Shown here: piece after piece, positions 33,401-45,310 of the stretch | Layout: every line of letters begins with the position of its first letter | Numbering within the stretch: position 1 is the stretch's first letter | Source: Rhodocollybia butyracea | Lineage: Eukaryota; Basidiomycota; Agaricomycetes; Agaricales; Omphalotaceae | Reading direction: 5' to 3' | Length of the DNA: 64,000 bases | Assembly: GCA_015501585.1 (NCBI GenBank) | Contig: JADNRY010000288.1 | Coordinates: forward strand, 1 to 64,000 | The notes under the pieces: generated by a model | Told to the model about the DNA's origin: nothing | The model's database searches: none | The model's input: only the letters and a program-made list of their open reading frames with translations | Position numbers and translations under genes: made by a program

Positions 33401-34855
33401 TTGATAGAGATGTCTCCAACAAGTAGTTTTAGGTTGTCGGATTGGTTAGAACCAGGGGAGTTTTTTGAAGCTTCAACTTGTTTCGATTTTCATACTGGCA
33501 CAGTAACAGCGGGTGGTGCCGGTGAAGACGGGTGCAAGTCTGGTCAATGTGGATCTGAACGACAAGAGCAACCATGAGAGGAAAAGTGTTTTGCTGTTTT
33601 TGCTGTTCGTTACTACTTTGCGGTATTGGATATGATTCTTAAATTCATTGCACCGATGCAATTAAATAATCCCTTTCGTAGCCTATTAAAGTACGAGCCC
33701 TCTTTCCGCTTCCCACACCTGTCGCGTAGCGTGAGTCTCTTCCGGTCAGTGACCAAGGTGAACGTCAATTATATTTGTGTATCGCTATTAGTATGGACAT
33801 CGATGGCGATACTCGGGCCACATTCAAGGGCAAACTTTCGGATTCGACATCAGAAGCGGAACAGGTAAAGAAACTCCGTAAGTTGCAGTTCTGGCTCTTC
33901 AAGAGTAGAAAACGTTAGAAATCCCGGAGATAATGGTGGTGACAGCAAGGAGAGGTAGGAGAAGATAGCCTTTGTGCGAGAGCAAAAGTGGCTGTAGTTG
34001 TGATTGAAATTGTTGTCTGCGCCGCGCTCGACACTGAGGTCAACGGTGATAGGCATCCTAGTGAATTCAGCCGTATTGGAGTGTTCTCGTAGTTTCCATC
34101 GGCCACAGCACTTGAATCTCGACGTGCACATTGAAGAGTGTTATATACTGCGCCTAGTGAGGGTTTCAATATTCAGTATTCAGGAATTGATGATGAATAA
34201 CACATACGGAAATACACCGATATTTTCAACTCCACGCCACTCGTAGAATCTCAATGCCTCCTCTTTGGTAGCTCGGATGTCGTTGAGGTTTGAAGCACGC
34301 TTGTGGAGAATCCGAGAATCCGAGTATATGTTGCTTCGTGAGCAGCTGTGAATAGCTAGGATTCTGAAGAATGGTCCCAAAGTCGCAAGTTCCCATTTCG
34401 AGAGAAATCAGAACTTGGATGTACCATGGGCTTGACCAACATCCACGTAGCTCGTCATGTCATCACATTGGAGCAGGCCTTCAGATCGGCTTTGAAGGCA
34501 AGGAGCTTGGCACGCTTCCCTGAGTCATACCAAACAATTTTGAGGTGAACTAGGAGAGCGAGTTTCATCGAGCGCTAACGTCAAACAACTCTGAGCCAGG
34601 GATTAGTTAATTTCCTACTAGCAAAGGCGAGAGTGCCAGCGCTTGCTTGCCGGGTGCGGACAAGCTGCAGGAGATACGTCTGAGTGATGTATGGGGTTTA
34701 AAGTTGGTAGGAAAGAGGTAGTACAACAACGGGAGAGAGAAGATGAGGTAGCTAACATAGCCGCACTTGTGATCGGTTGACATTGGCAGATAAACGCTGC
34801 TGATAAGATCATCGAGATTAGATATCATTTAAATAGGTGTATTACACGGCCAAAC
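33401..34855. other. End of block A
   Basis: This aligns with 51350-52391 and then 53657 onward in block B: TTGATAGAGATGTC, GCGATAGGCATCCTAGTGAATTC and GAGTCATACCAAACAATTTTGA are shared. It is uninterrupted at 34541-34543, where B carries a 1.26 kb CACTA-type element. Short ORFs on both strands are not conserved, so no gene is called. Homology fades after about 34560. Confidence 0.6.
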
Positions 34856-35080
34856 CTTAGAAAGCACTCAGTGCGAAGCCGGCCGCCAATCCCCGGCCCC
34901 AAACATGATTTGAGACCCGGCTTAAAAAATTAGCAACCAGGCCTTAAATTTGAAAAATAGAACCTAGGATATATTTTTTTTGCTTTTGTGCTTCAAACTT
35001 GAACCTGGGACTAAATTTTAGTTGTGCCCAGGAGCTAACTTGCCATTCCGACCCCGCCTCATTGATCAATATAAGCCACG

Positions 35081-38000
35081 ATGTCATACCGAGGGGCTGC
35101 ACGACCACCAGGCTTCGACGACCAGCGAAGTAAGCGTAGCTTCTATAATAACTTTTGTATATGTACAAATGAATTTATTTCTCCAGTCTGGGAAACCAAT
35201 TACAGAGCCAACGAATGGCGGATTACTTGTAAAGTCTGTCAAGTCGTAAATCAAACGGTTTACAATGCGAAACGACACGCTGCGGGTTCCAAACATTACT
35301 GAAAAAAATTGAACGCCAAAAGGCCCGCTCTGAGCTTCCCAGAGGCCCCCCTCAGCTACAACCTGCGGTACCATTCCGATCAGCCCAGGATGTCATCACC
35401 ACACAAATGCTGCAAGAGCTTACAGCCAAAGATTCAGCTATTGAACGAGAGCCATTACCACCCTTGAACAGCTTTCCTGACTACACTGGGCATATACGCC
35501 AGACGTTTGAGCAATCCCACTTTGACTGGAGCAAAATTGATGCGTTGCAACCTGAATTCTCTGGCTCCCGCGAAACACAGGAAGTTCAAGCCCTTTCGAG
35601 TTACATGTTAAACACATATCGGTATGGGCCAGATAACATCAATTCCGATGAGGAAGAGCTCGACGATGAACAGTCCCCCCCAAGCTCTCCGGACATTGAT
35701 CGAAATGAAGAACAGAGAGGTCTGCCTGTTTATACCCACATATCCCATTTTTGGTCAATAATTTTCTTTTCAGGCCATGATGCTTTTAATGAATATGCTA
35801 CAGGCGGGGGTCACTCAAAACGTGCTCGAACAAACATCACTGAGGAGAACCAGGAATGGTTTCCTTGGCCAGATAGAACTGTACGTGGAAACTTTCCCCA
35901 TACAACATATCGCTACTAACTGCTGCATAGTCATGTACACTTGACATCCTCATGCACCTTCCCCGTTCTGTATTTTCAGTATGCCAACTTGATCTCTTTG
36001 TATGGCTTCTTCGAGTCAACGGAGTTGAAGACACCACCTCTGTCAAGACCATGAAGGAACTTGATGCGAAGCTCCAGAAACTATACGGCATACAGTCTCT
36101 GCGGTACAAGGGTGCATTTGGACATGTATACTATGTCAATAGCATTGCCGATATTGTTGCGCAGGTATGTGCTGCAAGTGATTTTATAACCTTAAGCCTC
36201 TAAGATCCACCTTAGGAGATGTCAAACCCCCAAGTCCGACCTCACCTCTTATTTTACCCTGAAGATGTAACTCGAAAGCTCTCTGAAGCCCGTCAATTTG
36301 CACGCTGGGCCAATGAAATTCCTGACGATGAACTCGGGCCAATGGCACGGCTTCAAAACGGGGACTACTACATATTCGAGCCTGCTATGCTTCGTAGTCA
36401 ACAAATCTGTATGCCTCACCGGTGGTTCAAGAGAGATGGTCGCTTCATTGCTCGCTGTTGGCAAATGGAACAAGTAATTCGTGAAGGCAACTACACGTCT
36501 TGGAGGGTTGTAAAGGGAGGGCACGGTTTTGACGTTGACCAAGACCAGTTCCTCAAGACTTTCCCACAAATTACCCTGGATGCCGGGCTTTATCCAGAAA
36601 TTGTTGATGTCTCATACATTGAAGGTATCGTTTCAATTTTTCATGAGGGCCTTACTAAAATTGATGCTGAAAGACGTTGAGGATCGATCTACTATGCCAC
36701 CTACTATTACTGCATGGACTCTTACCAACCCACGGTTAGGAAACCCATGGCGCAAGCGAGCTAACGGAGCTCAGTGCCTGCTGTTTCCCATTTGGTTGTA
36801 CTGCGATGATACATCAGGGAATGTTTCGAAACGATGGAACAAGCACAATAGCTTTTTATTCACTCCAGCTGGTCTTCCACGAGAAGAATCCTCAAAAGAA
36901 TATAATATTCATTTTTTGTCAACCTCCAACACTGCGCCTCCTCTGGAAATGCTCGACGGGATTGCCGATCAGATTAGGTATTTTTTATTTACTTATTTTT
37001 ACCCCTATCTGATGTTATTCTTCAGCGATAGTCAAGAACATGGAATTTGGGCGTGGGATTCACTCACTCAATCCAAAGTCCTTATCATTCTCTCAGTTCT
37101 TGCTATGCTCGGTGATAATCCCATGCAGAGTGAATTTGCATGCCACATTGGTTTACGCGGTAAGTATTTTTGCCGGGTCTGCAAGGTCAAGGGCAAGGAT
37201 TCTGCTGCTGCTGATTCCTCTGGACGTTCACTTCATTTGCATCCACCTGAACTTGGTAGTGAACCTGAATCCGACGGCGCCTCAGTAGCATCTGCCGAGT
37301 CTGATACTAGCCAAGAAAAGGGTTCGAGGCAGAAAAAGGGGCCGCGTCAGAAATTTAAGGAAGGGTTATCAGCAATAATGGAGCGCATGAAAGCCTTTGT
37401 CAAGGTAAGCCCATTGCTAGAACAATTGGTGTTCTCACTTCTTTGACAGCCTGGTGACCCACGAAACAAACATGAATCTGTGCAGCAGCTTAAGTCTCAA
37501 TTTACCTTGGCGCAAGCACAAGGCAACGTTACTAAGATCAAGGAAGCGAGGACAGAAACTGGCCTCAAGGACACATATCAAAACTTTTTCATTGAACGTC
37601 TTTTTAGCTTGTACAAGACTCAACGGGGTGTGGACCAGAAACAAGCTGCCTTAAACAAGGCTATATCTGACCTCCCGCGAGAAACGATGAGCCCTGTGTG
37701 GCGGATTCGAGGTGAGCTTTCATGGCCAACCCTGTTTCTTCCACTCCAGATAACTCGTTAAAGGTTTAGATCCCCATTGCAATACCCCTGTTGAGGTGTT
37801 GCATGTTGTTCTTCTTGGCTTCATCAAGTATCTTTGGCGAGACGTCATCGAAAATCACATAAAGAAGAATGAGCATCGCACAAAGGAGCTGATTATCAAA
37901 CTGAATTCGGTGAACATCGAGGGGCTTGGGCTGGGTTCTGGCCTTGCAGGCAGCACGTTGGTTAACCATTATGGCTCGCTCACAGGCTCAGATTTCCGAA

Positions 38001-40121
38001 AAATAGCTCAGATAGCGCCTTTTATTTTAAAGGGTTTTGTTCCAAACGATTGCTATGAGACTTGGGTAGCCTTGTCAAAACTCATTCCTCTAATCTGGCA
38101 GCCCGAAATCGAAGAACTTGAAAGCTATCTTGTACACTTTCATTTCGTTTTTTTATTTTGCATGCTAACGTACTTTCATTAGACAACCTTGACACTGGAG
38201 ATCAACTATTTTCTTGCTTGCACTGCTCGTTGGACCGTCCAGTGGTTTAATAAACCAAAGTTCCATATTCTGGTCCACCTCCCTGAACACATCCGACGAT
38301 TTGGGCCCGCTATGCTTTTTGCTACAGAGGGCTTTGAGTCATTCAACGCGATTATCCATAGTAAAAGTGTCCATTCCAATCGCCAAGCCCCTTCTCGAGA
38401 CATTGCTTTTTCCTTTGCAAAGCAAAATCATATTCGCCACATGCTAAGTGGAGGTCTCTTCCTTTTGGGGACTTACATCCCTGCTGATTCAGTGGCCGAC
38501 AAATCACTCACCCCTGGGCGTTATTCGGTGGTCTTCAGAAACCATTGGTTCTTATCTGGGTCTTGCACCTGTTTATCGTCTGTTACCTGGTACGTTGCCC
38601 TTTTCGCATTATCATATTTTTTTATTTGACCCCGTCGTAACTTAGGCCGATGCTCTGTGGACCATTCTGCCAGTATTCAGAAATGGCTCCAGACCGAATC
38701 TTGTCGAAAAGTCCCTGACTCCAATATATTCACAGCGGCGCAAAAAGCTCAGGGGGTTTTCCATCGAGCTGTTGATCTAATACTTGTCAACGGAGACAAA
38801 TGCTCCCCCGGAAACTATGTCATCTGTGAAGACCCACGGACCACTGATGCTACCGCTGTGGCTCGTGTGAGTGAGATTCTTATGCGAAACAAAAACGGAC
38901 GCCTCAATGAAGCCGCTGAATCTGTTCTTCTGGAGCTTTACCGTGTTCAGGCCAAAGCTTCGTGCCACGGTATGCCTCGACTTTCCCCTTCAGGCCAATT
39001 CTATCTTGTTGGCCCCCAGGTGCATGGAATAATTTTACTGACCGTCCTACTGCCACTCATAGTGTCAAAAGTCTCTTCTTTGTGCTGTTAACGTTCAACA
39101 TGACTGCACTCGGCATGGATGCTCTATTCAATACAACATTGCTACTTTTCAAGAGCGGGAAAAGTCCTCTGAGATGAAGGGAGGAGTGGTTCACCAAGGG
39201 GATCCTTCTGACCTGGTTTTGAATACTGCTCAAATGCGTGATGGAAAGTATGTGCAGAAGTACCGCATGGCTTCTCAACCACTCCAGCTTGAGCGAATTC
39301 TGGACAAAAGCTCAGCTCGGGAATGGCGAAAAGAGAATTCTCTAGCGGCACCTGTTCTCTCTAACCCATCCTCTGTGTGGCCAAGCGCGGTCCCGTCCAC
39401 TTCTTCAATGGCCCATGTCGCAGGCAGCTCGCCCAGCCCTCACTTGTCTAACTTAAACCCCGACCGGCCTTCCACTCCACCCCTCCATGCCCGGGCGTCT
39501 TATCCTGCAGCGCAACAGCCATCGCCCTCTCCATTTAGTCTCCAGCCTAATGCGTGGTCTGCTCCACAGGCTGGCCCTTCCTCACCCTCCGCGATATGGC
39601 ATTCAGACAGTATGCGGGCACAACCTCCTTTCTCAAACCCATACCCGCCCGTACAAGCGCAGGCACCTCGCAGCGTTCCCGAGGCCATGTTATATTACAG
39701 ACCGGGTCCCAAGCCGATATCTCACCAAAGGTCACAGTATCCAACCGTTGACCCATCTCCTTTACAATCAACGATGCCCTATAGCCCGCCCCTTATCCTG
39801 TCGCTCCTTCGCCAACACCCAGCTTCCACTATGAACCGTACGGAGCCTATCAAACACTTACACCACCCTACCCAACAGCTCCTTCACCAACACCCAGCTT
39901 CTTCCACGGCTATGAAGCGCATACGCAACCACATCGTGGCCAGCGTTGATCTCATTTTGCTTTTCTCTCTCGACGCGCTTGAGCGTCTATCAGTGTCGTT
40001 ATGGTCACATGCGTGTGTTTCTCTTTTCTCAGCCACCACCTCAACCAGCCGTCGCCGTTTCTCGTTTCTACCTCTTTCTTCTCAAAACCAGGCTCGGTTA
40101 CCTTCGGAAACCAATCTATAA
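35081..40121 (+). CDS. CACTA-like DDE transposase (Agaricomycete family)
   Basis: A spliced gene. The N-terminus has a zinc-finger-like unit (CKVCQV, then RHAAGSKH). Landmarks follow: QLDLFVWLLR (near 35990), RPHLLFYPED (near 36245), WLYCDDTSGN with a probable catalytic Asp (near 36800), NPMQSEFACHIGLRGKYFCR with a Cys pair (near 37125), TPVEVLHVVLLGFIKYLWRD (near 37790), KPKFHILVHLPEHIRRFGP (near 38260) and LVLNTAQMRDGKYVQ (near 39215), before a long Pro/Ser-rich tail. The order resembles CACTA Tnp2-type and Plavaka-type transposases but the protein is clearly different from the one at 18679. One-base shifts are needed near 35300 (just before an A7 run) and near 36672 (an AAA run), so this copy may be inactive or the bases miscalled. 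The C-terminal end is uncertain. Confidence 0.75.
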
Positions 40122-40443
40122 AAGCTTACAACTCCTTGACGCAGGAGGTATATCATGTATTGTAAGTGTGGCGCTGTGGCTCGTTGGCGGAGCGCTCTCC
40201 TTGGATTATTCGCGTGTTTTTACGCGTGCAGCTGCACGGCGAATGCCTCTCGCACCTACCACTACGGCCCACTTCTCATCAAAGCAGGTAGAAGCTGGTA
40301 GGGACGAAAGCTCAGCGAGTTAGCATGCTATTTTCTCACTTTATCACGTAGCGATTTCTTCGTGCCGCTCACTGACCAACCGTTTCCTTCTAGTTACGCA
40401 CGCGGCGTTCAAGGCCTACAAGCTCAAGTTTCCAGGTTTTACT

Positions 40444-42115
40444 TTGGAGGATCTGATAGATACGGAAGGCATAGTAAAGGGCGCTATAGAAGGAGTAGAG
40501 GTACTGGATGAAGATGTCAAGCTTGAGACCGAAGAAGAAGCACAAAACTATCAAGCTCTCTCCCCCACCGACGCGGACCAATCTCCTTCCTTCCCCGCAA
40601 CCATTCTCACCGCATCCCCTTTACCGATTGTGAACGCTGCGTCTCATCCTACCATCTCTCCTTTGTTACCAACTGGCAAGGCCCGTCTCCTCCTACCACC
40701 TCAGCTGAATTCGTTTCATTCTCATCGACATCCCCTACTGATCCCTTTGCCACACTTCATGGCGCTCAACGACGCTGGGCGAAAAAGCTTGCCAAGAAGG
40801 CAATGCATGACCAACAAAACCGTATCAAGAAAGCTCGCCAACGTGAAGAAGCTAACAAAGTGAGGCCTTGTTCAGTGCAGCATGCCCAGGAGGCATGTCC
40901 CAGCCATCTATCGGAGTTCGACGCCCAAAAACTCCCTATTGCGTCGACGGGTTGGACTGGAAACCGGAAGGGCGGCAAGCTCTCTCCTACTTTCCAACGC
41001 CTCTGGCGCCATTTGTCTCTTCTCACTCAAGAGGGGCTTCAGCTTCTAGACTGGGATGGCAGGTAAGCAAGACTGGTAATGTTTACAGCCTATCCGTTAC
41101 TGACTTACTTTAGAAGCTGTATTGTTCTCATTGACCGCAAGGACCGCATTGTCGGCGTACTCGCCGGCGTTCCTCCCAGCGCTAACAAGGAAGGAGGGAA
41201 CTGGGACACGAGTATGCGCAACCTCAACGATGCTGTTCGAACTTGTGAGCAACGCAGCACCTTCGCCGCTAAAGAAGAAATCCATCCTCGGGGCCACTTC
41301 ACTGCCCGTGCTGCTGGTATCAGCTATGGCGGCGGGAGAGAAGCTCCCGGAAACGTTAGAATCTCTGGCCAAGTCAACCAAGCAGAGATGAAGACTCTTC
41401 TCGAACACCCGGATATGTCTCGACTTGTGGGCTTCACTAACTGTGAGTTTATATTTTTTTTTCTTCATACGTTTGATGGCCAAACACGTTTAGCGGTTTT
41501 CAACACTTTTGCGCATAAGACTTACGTGGAATACAAAGAAACTTTATCAGAACATCTCAAACGAAATGCCCATCTGCGGCCGACCTCTCCCAAGACAGAG
41601 TTTGCTGCTACGACGGTCAATTTTGGTCCCCAAACCGTAACGCCTCCTCACCTTGATGCCGGGAACCTGGGCCATGGGTGGTGCACCGATACCGCCCTAG
41701 GCGACTATGACCCAGACAAGGGGGGCATCTGGTCCTATGGAATCTGAAGCTTGCCATCCGGTTTCCGCCTGGATCTACCGTTCTTTTTCCATCAGCCCTT
41801 ATTACCCATTCCAATATTCCCGTACAGGGGCATGAAGAGCGACGCTCGATTATTCAGTACTCATCTGGAGGACTTTTTCGCTGGAGATACAACGGCTGGT
41901 GCTCAGATAAAACATTTGTGGCTAAGGCTTCAAAGGCTGAACTAAAGAAGCATGAAGAGGATCGAAAGAATCGATGGGAGCTTGGTTTAGAGAAATTTAC
42001 CCGGTGGAACAATCTAGTGGCTGGGGATTGGAAGGGCCTGCGTCGCAGCGCAGATGCTTTGGGTGATAAGGACACTTCTACTTCTGAGATATGTACTAAA
42101 CGAGCTCGCTGTTGA
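40444..42115 (+). CDS. TET/JBP-like 2-oxoglutarate/Fe(II) dioxygenase
   Basis: The core matches fungal TET/JBP proteins, which oxidise 5-methylcytosine (or thymine in JBP relatives) in DNA. Landmarks are KLPIASTGWTG (near 40930), CIVLIDRKDRIVGVLAG (after the intron near 41062-41113), GISYGGGREAPGN (near 41320), the iron-binding HxD motif in PPHLDAGNLG (near 41650), TALGDYDPDKGG (near 41695), then LAIRFPPGST, the second iron-binding His in ALITHSN and the 2-oxoglutarate Arg in HEERRSIIQY (near 41840), LFRWRYNG and a charged C-terminal helix. A G6 run near 41723 puts HxD and the second His in different frames; a seventh G would rejoin them. The N-terminal start is uncertain. The gene follows a transposase closely, a known association for fungal TET/JBP genes. 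Confidence 0.8.
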
Positions 42116-42195
42116 TATATACAATAATCTCTGCAGTGATGGTTATAAATAATATTCAACAGAAACGTTTGGAGATACATGAGATAGTAAGAATG

Positions 42196-43012
42196 CTACA
42201 CAGAGAACGGATCTATAACAACCTCTTCACCACTTTTGAGAGTTTTGTCCAACTCCTCAAGGAGATTCTTTGCTGTAGCGACCTGGTTAGCCGTACGCCC
42301 TGGGACTCGAGCATGTGCGGAAGGCTGGGCGATAACATATGCAAGCCTGCTCGACATGGCAAGTAAGGCCCTGGTGCGAGCTAGATCTTCCTTGAGCTCT
42401 CGATGTTCAATACTCCTATACATTGTCTCTTGAGTCTCGTGCTCAAGGGATGCACGCATGGCCTCGTAGTTGCCTTCCATGTTCGAATATTCCTGCCGGG
42501 AGACCTGCAATTCCTGCTCTAACTTCTTGATCTTCTCCTGGGCCTCGATCAGCCTGGTGAGTACAAAGTTGTGAGCAGAGCGATGCGCCATCATATCCAA
42601 GTCAGTTTTAGTTTTCGTGGCACTGTTTAGAGGTTAACTCCGATGAAGGTCTGGTGGAAAGTATGTACTTGCCTTGAGCCATTGTTGATACTTTGTGAGG
42701 GAGAAAGAGGAGCAAGTATGAGGTCTCGGTCATCGAGCTCCTCATCGAGAACGCTAACAAGTACTTCGTGAACAAAAATTAAATTAAAATACAAAGGGTG
42801 GGCATACCTTTGATGGGCAAGCTGTCATTCATTTTCATGAGTTTGGTAGCGGCTGAAGGGGTAAGCAGAGCATCGTCGCCCTTCCGCTTTTGCGTTGGGG
42901 GAGAGGCGGTAGCGTCGTCGTAGTAGATAGTGAAAGTGGCTTTGTCACCACCGACACGGAATGCTGGAGTGGAGTTCGAGGAGTTCTGTCCAAACGTTGT
43001 AGAATTGGGCAT
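42196..43012 (-). CDS. Coiled-coil accessory protein
   Basis: Three exons (43012-42808, 42763-42673 and 42622-42196) give 240 codons without a break. The first intron is GT-AG and the second uses a GC donor (GCAAGT) with AG acceptor. After a Ser/Thr-rich N-terminus with a short KRKGDD-type basic patch, a long heptad-rich helix occupies residues of about 115-200 (EAQEKIKKLEQELQVS and following), so it probably forms a coiled coil. Function is unknown. It is divergent from the gene at 43240 with a 227-bp gap and convergent with the dioxygenase. A small coiled-coil gene also accompanies the Plavaka transposase at 17955. Confidence 0.65.
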
Positions 43013-43239
43013 ACCATGGTGGGGGAGGCAGGCTTTTTTCGACCCAAAAATCAGGGAAAATTAACTGAGTGGTGCTGTTTCAGAAAAACATGAAACTGTG
43101 GCCTTTTATAAGCCCCAGCCCGTGCCAGTCACGCTTGGAAAAAGTTGTTTATTTTGTTCAACGCGTCGCGCGTCGACACTGCCACTTGAAACCAGGATAA
43201 AAGGAAAATCCTGGCCCTCCGAGCCGGCCGCATCCCACC

Positions 43240-44815
43240 ATGCTCCCAGAAAATTTCCACAATCACCCCTCTCCTCTTAATAACAGCCCCGTTCACTCTT
43301 GGGGCACCGGATCTCCTCTTGACTCTTCTCCCAACGATGCCGATCCTCTTTCTCTCAATAGTTTCCATCTCCCTGATAGGAGCCCCTCACCCTTCTCATT
43401 GTCGAATCAAGAACTTCCCAATACAACGCCTCTCATAAGGCCAGGGCTGGTCAACAACCTCGCAAATGATTTTGGACTTAACGACCAACAATGTTCGACT
43501 CTGCATGCCTATGTCCAAGTAAGTTTGTTTTCTTCATTGCAATTGTCTGAGACTTACCAGATAAACCCTTGCAGTTTGGGTCTGTCAAGGGTGGAATAGG
43601 CAAGGCAGAGATGCTGGCCAAACTATATGCCATGACAGTCAATTTTGACCTTTATAACCATCCAAAGATCATTGAAGACGAAAATAATGTGGAAACCCTT
43701 CGAAGGATGCTGAGAGATTTGGACGTTCGATTACAGACAACTTTTGCTGTGACGGCGTCGCAAACTGTAAGCAAACAGCTGCTTGATCTCTTTATTACTA
43801 ACCTCAAACAGAAAACAATTCGTGCCGTGGTGACTGACCTCATCTACGATCCTATGAGAACTTGCTATCACGAGTTGGCGGCAGATGTCTTTGTGAGTAG
43901 TCTTTTTGCCCTTGTATAATTGAAGCCTTACCTCTCTTTAGGAGTCGCTTCGGAAGAACGCACAGCAATACCATTTCCACAACGTATTTGGAGTGCCTGG
44001 CTATGAGAAGACTCTGGAAACAACCATCGTTAAGCAATGTTCGAGCGTACGGAATAATTTCCGACAGCATGTATGTTTGGCATTACTCTTTGTAGCCAGG
44101 ACTTACCAGTTTCAGTTGCGAGACGGGATGGCTGCTTCTGCTGACGAGTTTACTCATAAATTAAACAAGAAGTACCTTCGTCTCGGAGGCCCTAAATATA
44201 GCCTTGAGCAACTCCTCAATAAGAACATCATTTTGGTGAGTGTTTCGGTGCCAGTGGTCCAATGTGCACAACCTAACTGACATGGGGGTTGTGAGAGCAG
44301 AGAAATTATATACATGAAAATCCATCGTCGATCTGGGCCGAAGAAGAAGAAGGAGATGAATCAGATACAGATGAAAGCTTGGCTGTGGTGGAGGATGGCC
44401 GCAAAAAGAAGAAGAGAAAATTGAAGACCCATGGAGGGGGGAAGGTGCCGAAAGGGTGTGATTTTTGGGGTCTGATAGACCGGTGGTTCAAGGAACAGCT
44501 GGACGAGAAGGAGCTGGGAAAGAAGATGAGCGATCCTCGGTGGAAACAGTGAGTAAATTGAGCTGCAGGACAATGCTGTCCACTGACCATGTTTGTAGAA
44601 AGATAGAGGGATTTCGTCGCCTCGACGAGGCAGGATTTAAAAACCTTGCTTCGCCTAGCAATACTACTACTCCAGCTCAAAGCCCTGCATTGAGAACAGG
44701 TACATCGCCCCCCACGAATATGATACACCCCACAAACCGTTTACTCTCAGGCCAACCAGTGGGGAACGGTGCACAACTTGGTCGGGGGATGCAAGCGCTT
44801 GCTTATATACGCTAG
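43240..44815 (+). CDS. Conserved unknown protein of the second transposon group
   Basis: The ATG is at 43240 and the stop at 44813-44815. About five introns of roughly 50 bases separate exons; the first (about 43520-43573) has GT/AG ends. The N-terminus is Pro/Ser-rich. The core has GLNDQQCSTLHAYVQ, KAEMLAKLYAM, CSSVRNNFRQHLRDG, SADEFTHKLNKKY, an acidic patch (EEEEGDESDTDES) next to a basic KKKKRKLK run that may be a nuclear signal, and FWGLIDRWFKEQLDEKE. I recall similar proteins next to transposases in Agaricomycete genomes but know no function. It may be the counterpart of the DUF6698-like gene in the Plavaka element, although the sequences do not visibly match. Confidence 0.6.
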
Positions 44816-45127
44816 ATAGTTTTGTGTGCCACAGTTTACCATAAACCATATGTTTATACCGTTTATCTTCAACCCTACACTGCTTCGACTCATGCTGAGG
44901 CTTGACCATGCCTGAGGCGTCAAAACGGAAGCAAAATGCGCTCCCGTGACTGTGATAAACGCGTGAGCTCTTTTTTCCACGGTTCATTTTTCTTTTCGTC
45001 CCACTCTTGTCCCCCCCAAACCTTTCCCACTTCAATTGCGCAGCGCAGTTCAACATGGGTCTTCAACCTTCAACTCTCGAGTCTATCATAACTGCAATAA
45101 CACCGGTGCCAATACCTGTTTAACATT

Positions 45128-45310
45128 TCCTCAACGTTTCCTCAACGCTCCTGCAACGTCAACGTATTCCTCAACGCCAATGCCTCCTCAACGTCAACGC
45201 CTCCTCAACGTCAACGCCTCCTCAACGTCAACGCATCCTCAACGTCAACGCTCGATACTTCCTCAATGCTCAATACTTCCTCAACGCTCACAAATACTTC
45301 CTCAATGCCT
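45128..45310. repeat. Minisatellite of CTCAACG words
   Basis: At least three successive 17-bp units (GCCTCCTCAACGTCAAC, from 45182) are flanked by shorter degenerate copies, and by CCTCAA(C/T)GCT-type units up to 45310. It lies beyond the last gene of the second transposon group. Confidence 0.85.

Noticed and set aside
39487..39834. ORFs on both strands in the Pro/Ser-rich tail of the second transposase
   Set aside because: Shadows of a low-complexity coding region. The 39174-40121 frame continues the family motif LVLNTAQMRDG.
43129..43843. Minus-strand ORFs opposite the gene starting at 43240
   Set aside because: They overlap well-supported plus-strand exons and have no conserved motif.
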